NCBI GenBank assembly: GCA_025618425.1
Contig: CM046832.1
Location: forward strand, 20,575,917 to 20,639,916
DNA: 64,000 nucleotides
Source of the DNA: Heliocidaris tuberculata
Lineage: Eukaryota > Echinodermata > Echinoidea > Camarodonta > Echinometridae
Reading direction: 5' to 3'
Every line of letters starts with the position of its first letter. The stretch's first letter is position 1. The notes beneath the pieces are model-generated. The model saw only the letters and a list, made by a program, of their open reading frames with translations. It did not search any database and was not told the origin of the DNA. This document shows, piece by piece, positions 23,101-37,400 of this stretch. The position numbers and the translations under genes are program-made.

Positions 23101-26100
23101 CAAGAGAGAGAAAGAGCAAGAGCATTACAGACAGAGAACGAGTAAACAAGAGAGTGAGAGATAAGAAGAAAAGGAAAGAGAGAAAACAAAGCAAGATGAG
23201 AGAGCATGACAGAAAGAGAGAAAACAAAAGAGAGAGGACAGAGCCAGAAAAAGAAAGACAAAGAGCGAATGAATGGAGAGAAAGCAAGAGAAAGGGGTAA
23301 AAGGAGAGGGAGAGAGAGAAAAAAAAGTAGGAGAAAGTAAGAGTCAAAGACACACACAGAGAGTGAGAATGACAGAGATACATGTAGAATATCAATATTT
23401 CTCATTCTCCTTGCCCTTTCAATTCATCAAAGCAGAGAATACATTTGTACATCTTGTGCTTTACCCAACTGCAAGTAAAGCTTGGAGTTGAGGGCAATGG
23501 AAAATAATGATAAGAAACACAGCTACAATCATGTAGGTACTTACTTTGTTGCCAATTTCAGTCCACACTCTTCACTGCAGTATTTACTGAATGATCGGGC
23601 AGCTTGAACGCATCCTGGACCACAGCACTGACGAAGGTTCTTCAGATCTTTGGCACCTCGTTGAGATTGCTTGACAGCTCCATCAGCCGTTCTCTTCCTT
23701 AATTCACGTTGGACTTTCTTTACCTTGACCTAAGACAGGAAATTATCATCACTTACGGTAGACTCTTGAAAAGGAGGCATAGGACAGAGCCCATAACATT
23801 GCTGAGATTCTTGACAGTTCAACAGACTACCATAATATTCCACAATTATCACAATACATTTCTAATGTGAATCTTAACTAATTATCAATCTAGCAACTCT
23901 TGCTGTATAAAATTTCAATATAGCCATAACTTTCATGAAGTTTATTGCTCATATAATAGCAATATAAAAAATAATGTTTGGTAAATCACACTAGCTCTAC
24001 AGATGCTGGTAAATCTGTAATTCAAAGAAGAATCTTGGCCAGTCTCATCAATCTTTTAAACATTACGTTTATGCGAGCTTGACTACATCTCCACCAAAAT
24101 AGGAATATTCAAGATACGAAAAATTTATTGAAATTATTCTGTGAAGATGGTGTAAGAATGTCTGCTGTCACCTTCTTGACTAGGTCAAACCTTTAATCTT
24201 TCTGCCATACATAACAGAAACATTTCTTGTGTATTCTATTGTTTGCAATGAACTGCAAGCAAATTAAAGGAAAGTCTAACTGGTTTAACTGTAAGTGTAA
24301 GGTTCTTAAACTTAAACCCCTTCATTCTTACAAACCTAGTTAATCTTGCAACAGTTGAAACGACATACCTTCTTTTTCAATTTCTTTTTCTTCCTTTCTT
24401 CCTCCTTCTGCTTCTTTTTCTGCTCCTTTTTCTGCTCCTTTTCCTTCTTGAGTTTCTTTTTCATCTTCTTTTCTTCCTCTCTCCTCTCTTTCATTTTCTT
24501 TTCCAGCTCCTCTTCTATCGCTGGTTTCTTTGTTATGGGATCAAGATCAGGACGCATGGCATAGTCGTGATGATTCAGCAATTGTACAGACATGGAGCGA
24601 TTCTAGGAGTTGATAAAAGACAGATGACATTGTGTCATGTGAATGAACATGGAACAATGGTATTATATAAACCCATAATATTATACTCTCATATATTTAT
24701 GATCTCATGATTCTTTACCCTCGTTATGAATAAAACCAAGAGAAACTAGAGCATCCGCCCCAATGTGTGAGCCAAATTTCCTGAGCATTGCTCCAAAATT
24801 GAGGAAGTGGTTTGATCTGCAATATTTTCCCATTTTATTGCCATATGTCGTTACCATGACAACGCAGTTTGCCACACATTGAAAAATCTTTACTACAAGA
24901 ACAATGTGTGTGCCTAATTTCATGAGCATTGCTTGAAAAAGTAAGGAAGTTGTTTGATCCACAATATTTTCCCGATTTATTGCCATAATATGTTATTACC
25001 ATGTATATATAGTTGCCATGCTGTTACCACGGCAACACAGTTCTGACACATTCAAAAAAAAAATGTCTTGCACATCTTAACCACAAGACCAATGTGTATG
25101 CCGAATTTCATGAGCATTGCTCAATTTGCAATGGACTGACCGACCGACCACCTGCCCGGCCGCCTGCCCGTACGCTGATTCCTATATATATATATATATA
25201 CCCCATTCAAACTTCATTTGGCGGGGGTATAAAAATACTGAATATATTCAAGTAGGAATTAGGTTCATCAGTATTTAATACGTTACTTATTGATTGCTTT
25301 ATTGACAAACCAAGTTAAAGAGTATATACCATATATGAGTGATATTGTCAACATACCATTTCAATATCTGTATCTTGGCTTGTGGCTGAATCATATTTCT
25401 TGGAATCCATGCCCCTTCTTAGCAGCTGAGGTTTCAAAAAACTCTTCTGAATATGTTGGAAAGAAATCAAACATTAAAAAACACCCTTAATACAGGAAAT
25501 GAACTTTTCAGCAGTATTACATTCCAAGTCACACAAGTTTTCTTGCAAATTAATTTTACGTAAAGTATGCTAAGTCTGTATACAAGTATTCGGTTCTGAT
25601 ATCTCCACTTTCATACCTTACAAAAGTTCTTTTAACACGATAAAAACTACTTTTGAAAAATAAACTCAAGGGCAATTTCAAAGGCCTATTGTACTGCCCA
25701 TAGAAATCTTGTTCGGATAACGTAATACGCCACTGTAATGTTCGCACATTTCTAAAGGTGATAGACAGGGCTATTGAAATTGTCGAGTATATTTTTCGAA
25801 AGTAGTTTTTATCGTGTTTTTTATTCTTTTCCCCATTTTCTATTAACAACTGAGGAAATTTTATCGGCATGACAAAATGTATGCATTAAAAAATTTACTA
25901 CATAAGTAAAGATGGCATTAACCCTATTTCAATGCCTTTATGTATTGGTACTAAAACAACAATATTTCCGTAACCTTACAATTTCCAGACACAAAAGAAG
26001 CATTCTATGAAAAGTCCTTATGAAAAGTGATCTTTCATAACTACCATGTAATTATGTTGGAGGAGGTGCGATAACTCAGTGGGAGAGCAATGGTCTCGTA

Positions 26101-29100
26101 ACTGGGAGAATCCGGGTTCAAAACCAAGCGGAAGCAAAGCTATAATCCTCACTATCAAGTCCCTCGGAGAGGACTTAAAGCTGTCAGTCCCCTGGTTGCT
26201 TACTTACAAGCATACACATTCTTTCTTAGCAGTCTGGTAAAATAAACCATCAAACCTACAGTAATCTGTAGTCTTTTATATTTTTCTTTTTTTTTTCATT
26301 CATAAATCCAGATTCTTTCCACAACCGAGAGTCACAATGTCCACACACTGTTATCATCTTTTCAAACTTACGCTTGCTCTTTGCAAACACTGCTTGAGGC
26401 GGCACTTCTGTCTAATTTTGTTTGGTCCTCCAAATTTCTTCATGTCCTGTTCAAAGTAAAACAATACACATAATATTAACTTTTACATAATACAATACCA
26501 AGCCAAATTTGTATGATAAATGTTGCAAGTAATCAATCTGGGCTTCTCTAGATCACGCTCAAATTAAAATGATAGAATAAAACAAAGTACAAAATACCAT
26601 GAATTCTCTCAACTGTTGGGGGGGGGGGGTGGGAATGAAGGAAGTAACTAACAATGGTCTCCATAATTTTATACAAACTAATATATATCTGTTCGATCTT
26701 ATATAGCAATAATATCAATTCCTTGACTGAAGCTGTGATATTGCAGTGTTTACCATGATACATAAATGCATATTTTTTCTTAATTAGTCATAACTCTTGA
26801 CATTTTGACAAATGATTACATAGCAAAACATTATTGTTTCCAGTGAAAAAAATTGAAATATACAAGCTGAAAACATATTGGAAATTTCAAACCCAAATAG
26901 TATTACATGTTAAAAGACAAATTGAACTACTTTTGTTTGCCCTTCATAAATATTTGCCAAGTAGAGGCATCAATATTAACTTTTACATAATACAATACCA
27001 AGCCAAATTTGTATGATAAATGTTGCAAGTAATCAATCTGGGCTTCTCTAGATCACGCTCAAATTAAAATGATAGAATAAAACAAAGTACAAAATACCAT
27101 GAATTCTCTCAACTGTTGGGGGGGGGGGGGGTGGGAATGAAGGAAGTAACTAACAATGGTCTCCATAATTTTATACAAACTAATATATATCTGTTCGATC
27201 TTATATAGCAATAATATCAATTCCTTGACTGAAGCTGTGATATTGCAGTGTTTACCATGATACATAAATGCATATTTTTTCTTAATTAGTCATAACTCTT
27301 GACATTTTGACAAATGATTACATAGCAAAACATTATTGTTTCCAGTGAAAAAAATTGAAATATACAAGCTGAAAACATATTGGAAATTTCAAACCCAAAT
27401 AGTATTACATGTTAAAAGACAAATTGAACTACTTTTGTTTGCCCTTCATAAATATTTGCCAAGTAGAGGCATCAATAGTCCATGAAATCGGGCACACTTA
27501 TCTAAAATACCAATTTTAACAAAAGCATTTCACACTTTTTTTTTTTTTTTTTTACTTTCTTTGTCCCTATAATATTCACCACTGATTTTCACATCAACCA
27601 TACCATGACTGAAAATATATGAAATTTCTTACCCTGCAGAAGTCACATTTTCCGCAATCGTCATTTCTTTTGCAAGCCTCACATTCACCACACCTCCTGT
27701 TGGCTCGCTAAAAATATAAAAATGTAAATAATCTCATAGTCACAGTCAATGTTTGTTTGCCAATTGTCATTAATAGTGAAGTTTAGAATCTGAGAAGTAG
27801 TGGTATATGAGCAGAAATTTACAAAAATGGAAATAAAATACTGTTTTAAAGGCAACAAATAACAATAATATTGTAACTTTGTGACTTAAGCTTCACATAA
27901 TACTTCATTTCACGTCTTATTTGGTATTTAAAACAACAAAATCACCTTCAAATGTATTAGCAATGAAGAGGGAATTTGGAAACAATTTGGAAGCTATATG
28001 ACACAAAATTTTAAAAAGAATCAACACAAAAAGAAGAAGAAGAAACATTATGGACCAGGGGATCTCATCTGGGTGGCTATTTTCTTGGCAGAGAGTATAA
28101 AAATTATAACAGCATCAGCTTACCTGTGCTGCCTTGGAGAGTTTCTGCGCATTGGTTGCAGGTGAGTAATCTCCTGATGCATCTGCTTCGGAAGCCCCTG
28201 TTCTATCCCCACTTCCAACACCACTCTTCTCCTTCATCTTCAGCATCTTAAGCTTCTTGCGCCTCTTCTTCTTCTCTCGCTCCTTCTTCATTTTCATCTT
28301 CATTTTCTTCTCTTTCAAGAGCTGTTTCTTCTTCTTTTTGATCTTCTTCCCACTTGGCTTGTCTACCGGTAATTTTGGCTTTTCCTTTTTCTCCTTCTTT
28401 TCCTTGTAGACAACAGACAGACCAGGGTTTTTTTCTGAAAACAGCGACACAAAATAATATTGTAATGAGTACATTTACCTCTACATACATTTATCATTAT
28501 TATTTCAATTACTATCAAAAATAGAAATGTAAATACTTTGCAAGAAATACAATTCTGACATCATATCTGAATAAGTATTGCATAGCATACTGGATATGAT
28601 ATCATAGAAGTAATATGTTCTTTTAGCCAGGGTTTGTTGAGAGTTTCATAAGCCTTTAAAGTGTTGCAACTCTCAGAAAATATACATTTCCTAGATGATA
28701 CAAAATGAGACTTTATGCATAAATGACGACATACTCAAAAACCTTAAACCTGAATAGAAGTAGTGCTAATAGGATGCATATAAATTTTTTCACTTGTAAC
28801 GAAGAACAACTAGTTTAAAGCTATGCAAAATGTAATTGAATTCGGAAGTGTCTATCATTGCGATGGATTTGTTTTAGCTTTGTCCAGTAGCATTCTCTAC
28901 AAACCTCTACAGGGTGGACATGCATATTTGAGGATGTATTTAGCAGCAGGTTCCTCCACTCCAACACACCTTCCATGGTACCATTCTTCACAATGATCAC
29001 ATGCTCTGGGTATCGGCATTGGGGGGGGGGGGGGGGGGGGAGAAAGTGGTATGGAGGAAAAAGACAGACAAGTCAAATTAGAAAGTCTTTCATGTAAATT

Positions 29101-32100
29101 ATCACTTTCACAGACCAGTACTCAAAATAGCAGTCTGGTGTATTCCGAAGGAAAAAGAATGTGGATTTCTGGTAAAGACAAAAACAAATCTCAACAAAAT
29201 CAAACATGCCATATGAACTTCATAGAGAATTAGTAGTTGTGTGTTTTGGGGCAAATTATACATGGAACTCCATAAGTTGTTAGTTGCTAAGACAGGTTAT
29301 CAATTATAGGAACATTCTTAAATGATCATACATTCGCTTTTGAAAAATTTCTTTAAACGGCAATCCAACATTCGCTTTTGAAAAGTTACTTTTTAAACGG
29401 CAATCCAACCTTAGTAATAAGATGATTTGTGTGAAAGCAGAAAAATAAGAAAAACATGAAGGTGAAAGTTCGAAAGAAAGTGGACAAGGAATAAGAAAGT
29501 TTTGGGTGATTGAAAAATGAGATCACTAAATCAATGCAAATCTCAAATTGGCAATTTGGTGAGTTGATTGTGACATACAGGCGGTCAACTCTCCTGTCTG
29601 TCATACACTAAAATATTATTAATTTGCGTTTTTCCCCTAACTGCCTTTTCCCTCGGGCAGTACTCAAAATATATAGCACATGGTATATTGTTATAGGTCC
29701 TTATAAAAGATCCTACTGAATAATAAATACATTTTGAAAAAAATGACATTAGAGTCATTTTATGTCTTGGAGCAAATGGGGGAGTTGTCGGGCAATACTC
29801 AAAATATATAGCACATGGCATATTGTTATAGGTCCTTATAAAAGATCCTACTGAGTAATAAATACATTTTGAAAAAAAAATGACATTAGAGTCATTTTAT
29901 GTGTTGGAGCAAATGGGGGAGTTGTCGGGCAGTACTCAAAATATATAGCACATGGTATATTGTTATAGGTCCTTATAAAAGATCCTACTGAGTAATGAAT
30001 ATATTTTGGAAGAAAAATGACACTGTAGTCATTTTATGTGTTGGAACAAATGGGGGAGTTGTCCACAATTACATCATAGTGACATTACTGATTCGGCCAA
30101 TTTGAAATTCCTATATGTATAGTGATTACTAATTTCCAAAATTCACACCTTTCTTATTGCTTGTCCGATTTCGTTCAAACTATCACCACTTTGCTTCTGT
30201 GATTTTTCCTCTTTCTTTCAGAACAACTAGCCATTAAGGTTGGATTTCCATTTAAATAAAGTTTCATTACCAGAAATAAAGATAAACTATTAATTGTGTG
30301 GTACAGCTTTTTCCTAGGTAATGATTCCAAGATAACATTCTTATCATATGGGAAAATTAAAAATAAAAATTGGAAATTTAAAAAGTGTAATCGTTCAACT
30401 GGAAATAATCTGGAACCTTTGGTGTCTTTTAGGTTGTTTACAAATGCTGGTCTTGATTTCAAAGAACTTGTTGTTTAGGTTATCCTAAATAGTTAAAAGT
30501 CGAAAAATAATAATAATAATAAAAAATTGAAAAAACTAATGAGTCGTCTACTGTACATGCACAAACCTGACCTCAGCCAAACAATATCATTCATCTAATA
30601 TTTTACTTTCAACTGTTTCCTTTTTGCCATAAATTGGCCACTACACATACTGGAAATGAATTCTGTTGAATTCTACATGTTCTTACATCATGAATTGTGA
30701 ACAGTCTGAGCTCTTGCATAGGCAGTAAAGCATAGGCTCCCCATTATCATCCAGGAAGACTCCCCCTGGTCCACTCAAAATGGCTTGTTTGTCTGTCTTG
30801 ACGACCTTCTCTTTATGTGTGTCCTTATCCTTCTCTGTCTTCTCTATCATACTGACCAGGGTCGCGACCTTTGCCTGTCTCTCCGGTAGGATGGTAAAGC
30901 CCATCGAAGAGGATGAAAGCTGTGTGGAGTCCTCATCATCCTACAAAGAAAATAAGACAGTCAATAAATATTTCATTTGGCACATACAGATAGAGTCAAA
31001 GTGACCATCTGTAGAAAACTTATTAGGACAATCTGTCCGTAACTTATAGACTACTTTTCGGTTTCAGGGCAGTTTAATTAAAGCTTTACGAAATGACATT
31101 CACTTAGAATTTTCAATGATCATAAAAGAATATTGTGAACATTTCAATAAATATCTGCAAATTAATGTTACAATAAATAAACTATACGGGGTACATTCAC
31201 AAATGTTGAGTTTCATATCAACTATTCACCAGATTTATAAAATATTGAATTTCTGTTACTGTTACATAACTGACACAAAAAGGTCTTAACTTTTCATCCA
31301 CAGTAATCATTACTCAACCTCTGTGAATATTGCAACATAGGCTTAACAATGGTACGTTCGAACGATGTTCTATCCTGTTCTCTTCAAAATTTACACATTT
31401 TGTCTCAGTCTTTTTCAATTTGGGGGAAGGGATTGGGGTTGAAATACATGTATTCTTAAAAACAATGAGGAGATGGTTGACGTAAAAGTGATTTCCCAGA
31501 GCCTCTTTCTCAAAATACATAAGATCTCACATTAGACCTTTTCTACATCTAACATTAGAATCTACTCTAACATAGATTCTAACGTTAGATCTAACTACTG
31601 TGTGAGTCACTGCCTTGGCCCTTTCTGTTTTAAAAAAAATGGAGGCAGGAGGCTACATGTATATTCATGATATTGAAAACATGATAAAGTAGTCTTCCAG
31701 GCTTAGACCAAAAGCTTCAGTTGCTTGTATCACAGAAACTACGTCTGGCTCCACTGACTGCTGTACATAGAGACTGAAGTGCTACGTTTGGCATTGTGCA
31801 GGGGGCTGGATCGCAGTGCAGTCTCTGTATGCGGCACATGCACGCAATCTTATGATTGGGACATTGCAAAGGTCGATCATTCATTCAAAGGTGTCTGCCC
31901 AAAACAAGAATGGCAATATTTATCATCTTTTCAGTATCATGAGGAAAAACTTAGTTTTTAAGTGGAATCTTTGTCAAAGTGGATGCCTGTACTGTAGCAT
32001 ATGCACAATGTACAAGTGCATGTACTCATGTAGTGCACAACTGTACATGTACAATATATGCTACAGACCAAAATGAACATGTAGAGAAGAATGTGATGTA

Positions 32101-34386
32101 AGCTTTCAAAATATAACCCTTTACATTACAGTCATGTAGGTGGACCGAAATCAAACATCAATATTTAGTATTTTAATTTACTTTACAGCTCAAAGTCATA
32201 TATTTTGTTTCAAACATAGAGGTAATATAGAAATAGGATTATGTGTGATTGATCATTATCATATATAGGAATTAAAATTTCTCATTTGGTTTACATCACA
32301 TACCAGTACTCTTTATAACATCTCATATTTTTCAATAGTTCTCTTTAAGAGGGTGAAAACCAAATCTTGAAATGCAGATCATTGTCTAAATCTTTCTCAT
32401 ACCATAGTTTACTTTTTCAGTAATGTCTCTATCACTTTAAGAACAATGTTGGCTCTCTGGACAAAGGCCCTAATGGCAACAGTTGAGTGTATAAAGCCCA
32501 TAGAGCCTAATTATGTCCTGTTAGTTGAGGGATTGCCCAACACCACTAGTGTAAGTCATATGTTATAATTTTTTGACCCCCTTCCCCATAAAAAACTGTT
32601 TCAGGGTTGATGCAACCAATTCAGTTATGAGCATTTAAAATTATATAGTGTCTAAAAAGGTATCTTCTTATGTTATGTATTACATAATTTTTTTTTAAAA
32701 TTGTTGGCTGTGTATGATTCTGAACTACAAAGAATCTCTATCTGTCTCAAACATTACAACTAATTCAAAGCATTCTTACAAAATAGAGTCCAAACATGTC
32801 TTTTGCAGTCTGATACCACATCTGACCTTCAATGTTTATAATTTTCCAGCACAACTTGTACTTTAATTTGAATATTGATCAAGCTTCGGTATTAATGTTG
32901 AATCTAAAACTTTTACAAATTGCTGATGACCAAAAATATCAGCTACAATAATAGCAATAATAATATCAATAAATAACTAAGTAAGAAAATAAGTATTCAT
33001 CTTCTGTAAACACCTGTCTTTTGCAGACTGACAATGCAGGCTGGCTCCCATTAGAGCCATAGCAAAATCATTAGGTTTTTATGACATTTATTAGCTTGAA
33101 AAAAAAAAAAAATTGGGCGGGGTGGGGGGTAATTTTTGCATTCATATGGGGGATTACAATACCATATACAGTCCAACCTGCTTTAGCGACCATCTGTATA
33201 GAAAGACTACCTGTCTATAAAGACCACAATTGTTTCCCTTTAAAACTGTTTCTCATTAAATCATGTATTAAAGGAACCTGTACGTAAAGACCACCTGCTC
33301 GTAAAGACAGCTTTTCTTGTCCGTCTTTAGTAGTCTTTATAGACAGGTTTCACTGTACGTGATATTTTGGATGAAATATGTTCCATGAACCAATAAACAA
33401 GTGAATGAGTAAATTACGCAATGCGTAATAAATGTCCCCGCCGGAAGTGCAGATCTGTGGAAATTAACTAGCCTGAACCTTAAAACTTCAGTGAAAAACT
33501 TTAGTGAATAAAATAATAATGTTACTGCATGCAAAAGAAGAGAATACCAACAATGCATGTATACAACTGAAATATAAAACATGAAAACATTATGAACCTT
33601 CAGCCATTTTGAATAAATTTGCATAAATTTGCATGAATAATGAATTTCAAAATTCTGTGTAGAAGTTTGGAAGCCCCCACCCAGCCCTATCAGATAAAAC
33701 AATCGGAATCAAAATCCGATGTGAAATAGAGGAGAAGTAGCATTTTTCGTCAATTTTGAATAAATTTGCATAAATTTGCATAATTAATGAATTTCAAAAT
33801 TCTGTGTAGAAGTTTGGAAGCCCCCACCCAGCCCTATCAGATAAAACAATCGGAATCAAAATCCGATGTGAAATAGAGAAGTAGCATTTTTCGTCAATTT
33901 TGAATAAATTTGCATAAATTTGCATAATTAATGAATTTCAAAATTCTGTGTAGAAGTTTGAAAGCCCCCACCCAGCCCTATCAGATAAAACAATCGGAAT
34001 CAAAATCCGATGTGAAATAGAGGAGAAGTAGCATTTTTTGTCAAAATTGAATAAATTTGCATAAATTTGCATAATTATTGAATTTCAAAATTCTGTGTAG
34101 AAGTTTGGAAGCCCCCACCCAGCCCTATCAGATAAAACAATCGGAATCAAAATCCGATGTGAAATAGAGGAGAAGTAGCATTTTTCGTCGATTTTGAATA
34201 AACTTGCATAAATTTGCATAATTAATGAATTTCAAAATTCTGTGTAGAAGTTTGGAAGCCCCCACCCAGCGCTATCAGATAAAACAATCGGAATCAAAAT
34301 CGGCCAAGAAATGACGGAGAAGTAGCATTTTCTAACATTTGAGCACACACGGACAGACGGACGGACGGACGGACGGACGGACGGAC

Positions 34387-34453
<67 letters not shown>

Positions 34454-37400
34454 CGTACGGAGCCCGTTTCATAGTCCCCTCGCGAACTTCGTTCGGCGGG
34501 GACAACAAAACAATTCATTGAATTTGAAATCTCACAGCATTTACCATTTCAGTATATTGCATTGTCCGTCCGTGACAATTTTCAAATTCGATTTTAGTAT
34601 ATGTATATCTAATTGATCAAGGTTTTATTCATACATGGTATAGGTCTCTAGCTAGTGAGATAGCTCAGCATGGTTTTTGTTTTCACTTTTGCTCCACCAA
34701 TGGAAAAAAAAACTTTTACAATTTTTTTCTGTCACGGAGGGACAAATTTGCATCAAGATGTGAATGACCATGCAGCACCATTTCTGTACAAATATTTTCA
34801 AATATTTTTGGTTTTCAATGGAATGGTATTTGATCTATAATTATTTGCTAACAAAACTTAAGAAAGTTTAGAGTGTTAAACTAGGACCAAATCAATCTTT
34901 CTAGAAAATGTCCGTCCGTGACATTGGTGTTCATCACCCCTGTTGAAAAATGGACCAATCCAATGACTTTCCCGACCTTGTCAATTAAACAAACGTGAAT
35001 TTTGGTAACTTTAGATATTAATGAAAAACCTGAAGGTGATTTCATCATAAAAATCTGAAAATCAAATTTTCATCCCAATGCTCACTCTTAACCAATCAGG
35101 CTCATGTCTACTTTGAGGTTTTCGAATCATCAAAATGAAAAGAAATTGACCCAAGTTCACTGAAAAGCACAAGTACTGCACACAGAAATAGGTATATGGG
35201 ACTGTCCACACATGTGGCATGAATGTTTGGGCTATTTCTCATCATATTTTGAATATGAGGGTTATTTGAAGAGCAATCCTTTTCAGGGGACATTTCTACT
35301 ATGATGTTCTTCCAAACTGACATAAACAGAATGAAAAAGCTCACAAATTCGACTATTTTTCACCTTTCCAAGAACTCAGCCTTCCCTTTAACGCACTCAT
35401 AGGCCTATACATGGCCTTTACTACATTGTAAATTTGATAAATGTAGTTTCGGCTTTAGACGCTTTAGACTCACCATTACTCAAAGTCTGGAAGGAATCCT
35501 CCTTTATTCGTGAATTATTCTTTGACTTGTAATTCCAAGTGTAGAAAATTGTATTTTGTACAGCTTTTTCTCGCTCCTCGCGTTTATGGTAGTGAGGACT
35601 GGATTTTTTATGGGGATGTTCAAAGATGGTAGACATTAAAATCCAGGGCTGCCAACCATGAGTGAGCATTTAGAGTAAGAAATGGGGGGGGGGGTGTGGA
35701 AGGGAGTGTCCCCTTCCACTGTAGGGAGCTTTGACAATTTCACATTTAAAATGGTGCAATCAGGGGAGCGTTTCATGAAGTGTCTTTTCAGAGATTTTTA
35801 CTGACAAATTTGCTCTCAGCCAATCAGACACAAGGATTTTAGTAGCTTATCACAGTTGTCAGTAAAAATCACTGTAACGCTTGATGAAACGCTCCCCTGG
35901 TGCATACTTTAGTTGTGATTTCAACACTTATATAGAAGCAGCATTAATGTAAAACTGATCTTTGCACCCATGCTCAATGCGGACAACTTGATATGTTTTT
36001 CTCCATAATTGGATTAATGCTGCGCGAGCACACCGAGTTCATAAAAATACCGCTCGTAGATCCGCTCGAAAGCTGGCTGGCCAGCAGAAGTATGAGCGAG
36101 GGAAGGAGAATTCGGCCACTTCAGACAAAATCCCATGTTACAACTTTTTTCATTTCACATTAATTTTCACTTCTTACTCACATTATGGAAGCCAATATTG
36201 TTACTACTTGTATTTTGTCTACAAAAATATCCTAGAAAAAATTAAGAATTGCCATGGCAATATTCATTTTTATTTTCGTTTTCTCGGCATGCTCAGAGGC
36301 AGTTTGCCTGCTTATCAAAATCCCAGTGGCCCCAGTCTGCATCCCACCCACAGCACCGGGCGAGCACTCCACTGAATTTTACCTCCACGGTGCGGTATTA
36401 GTATTAGAAACGGACATTTCTAGACTTACGGGGATATTCCATGTTCTCTCACACATTGATTATTTATGACTGCAAATTGCGATTAAACACTTAGAGCTTG
36501 TGACACACAAAAAAATCCCAATCTAAATAATTTCATGAATCAGAGCTCAATTTTTAAAACCATTACCCTTATAGACCGCTGATATCATCACTACCATGTG
36601 ACATTCATGGATACTTCTTTGCTTCTGCGGTTCCCCCTGTGACTTTGCTTTGGTACGTACGGTACTGTACATGTGTGATTTTACTATACTCCTACTGGCC
36701 GAAAATACCCGCCTCTACTACGCCGCGCCCGTAAACAACCTACTGATTTTTGTGATACATGACAGTAATGATTTTTGCGGCGAATAATTAGCATTTGAAC
36801 CCACTATTTGGGAAGTCGATAATTTGAAAGCAGTATTGGCGTTTGTGGAGTACCTTCTACGGAAAATTTAATCCAATGTTGCGGATAATGTTGTCCAATT
36901 GTGTGTTAGACTAATTGAGTATTAGACTCTATCATCGTCAATGAGTGGGACTACAGCTAGCAGTATCCACGGAAACAGTACAGGGAGTGTCAGAGATATC
37001 GACAATGTATACGCCGGGCAAATGTCCAGTCCAGCGTCCAGGGGCAGGGCATTGAGAAGAAGAAATGGGCTGCGAGTTTTGCATCAAATCCTCACGAGAC
37101 TCACTCTATTGATCAAAACGGTAAAAAAATTTTTTTGTATTTTGACTTTACTAGGGTCTACATGTAGGTCTAGACTTCACTCTAAATTTCGCCCGAATTT
37201 TGGTGATTTCATTGACAGAGTAAGATTTTTTTCCTTAGATATCAATGAGTCAGACTCACAGATTTTTAGCAAAATCATCCATCTTCATAAGAATATTAAA
37301 AAAGAACACGCATGGATACGCAAATGGGACGCTTACCAATGGAAAGATTGTGTTTTCCCCTTCAATATGAGGCATCATAATTGATGCTGAATTTAGCAGA

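Noticed and set aside
22905..23405. 166-codon Ser/Leu/Phe-rich open frame on the minus strand
   Set aside because: Produced by the (GA)n tract. The real coding sequence nearby is CFP1 exon 10 in another frame.
26060..26135. Functional tRNA gene
   Set aside because: A and B boxes are present but the B box is degraded, no cloverleaf closes, and a SINE body and tail follow. Called a tRNA-derived SINE instead.
24705..34503. CRISPR-like array because of regular ~140-bp units
   Set aside because: Units are contiguous tandem repeats without short-repeat/unique-spacer structure, in a eukaryotic intron.
34232..34521. Val/Cys and Thr/His repeat frames
   Set aside because: They translate the (AC)n and (ACGG)n microsatellites.
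36422..36457. Alternative CFP1 first exon (MCERTWNIP then GTAAGT, minus strand)
   Set aside because: Phase and donor fit, but it lies in AT-rich DNA without promoter character. The acidic [11 protein letters not shown] exon at 42126-42158 has a better start context and matches the acidic CFP1 N-terminus.
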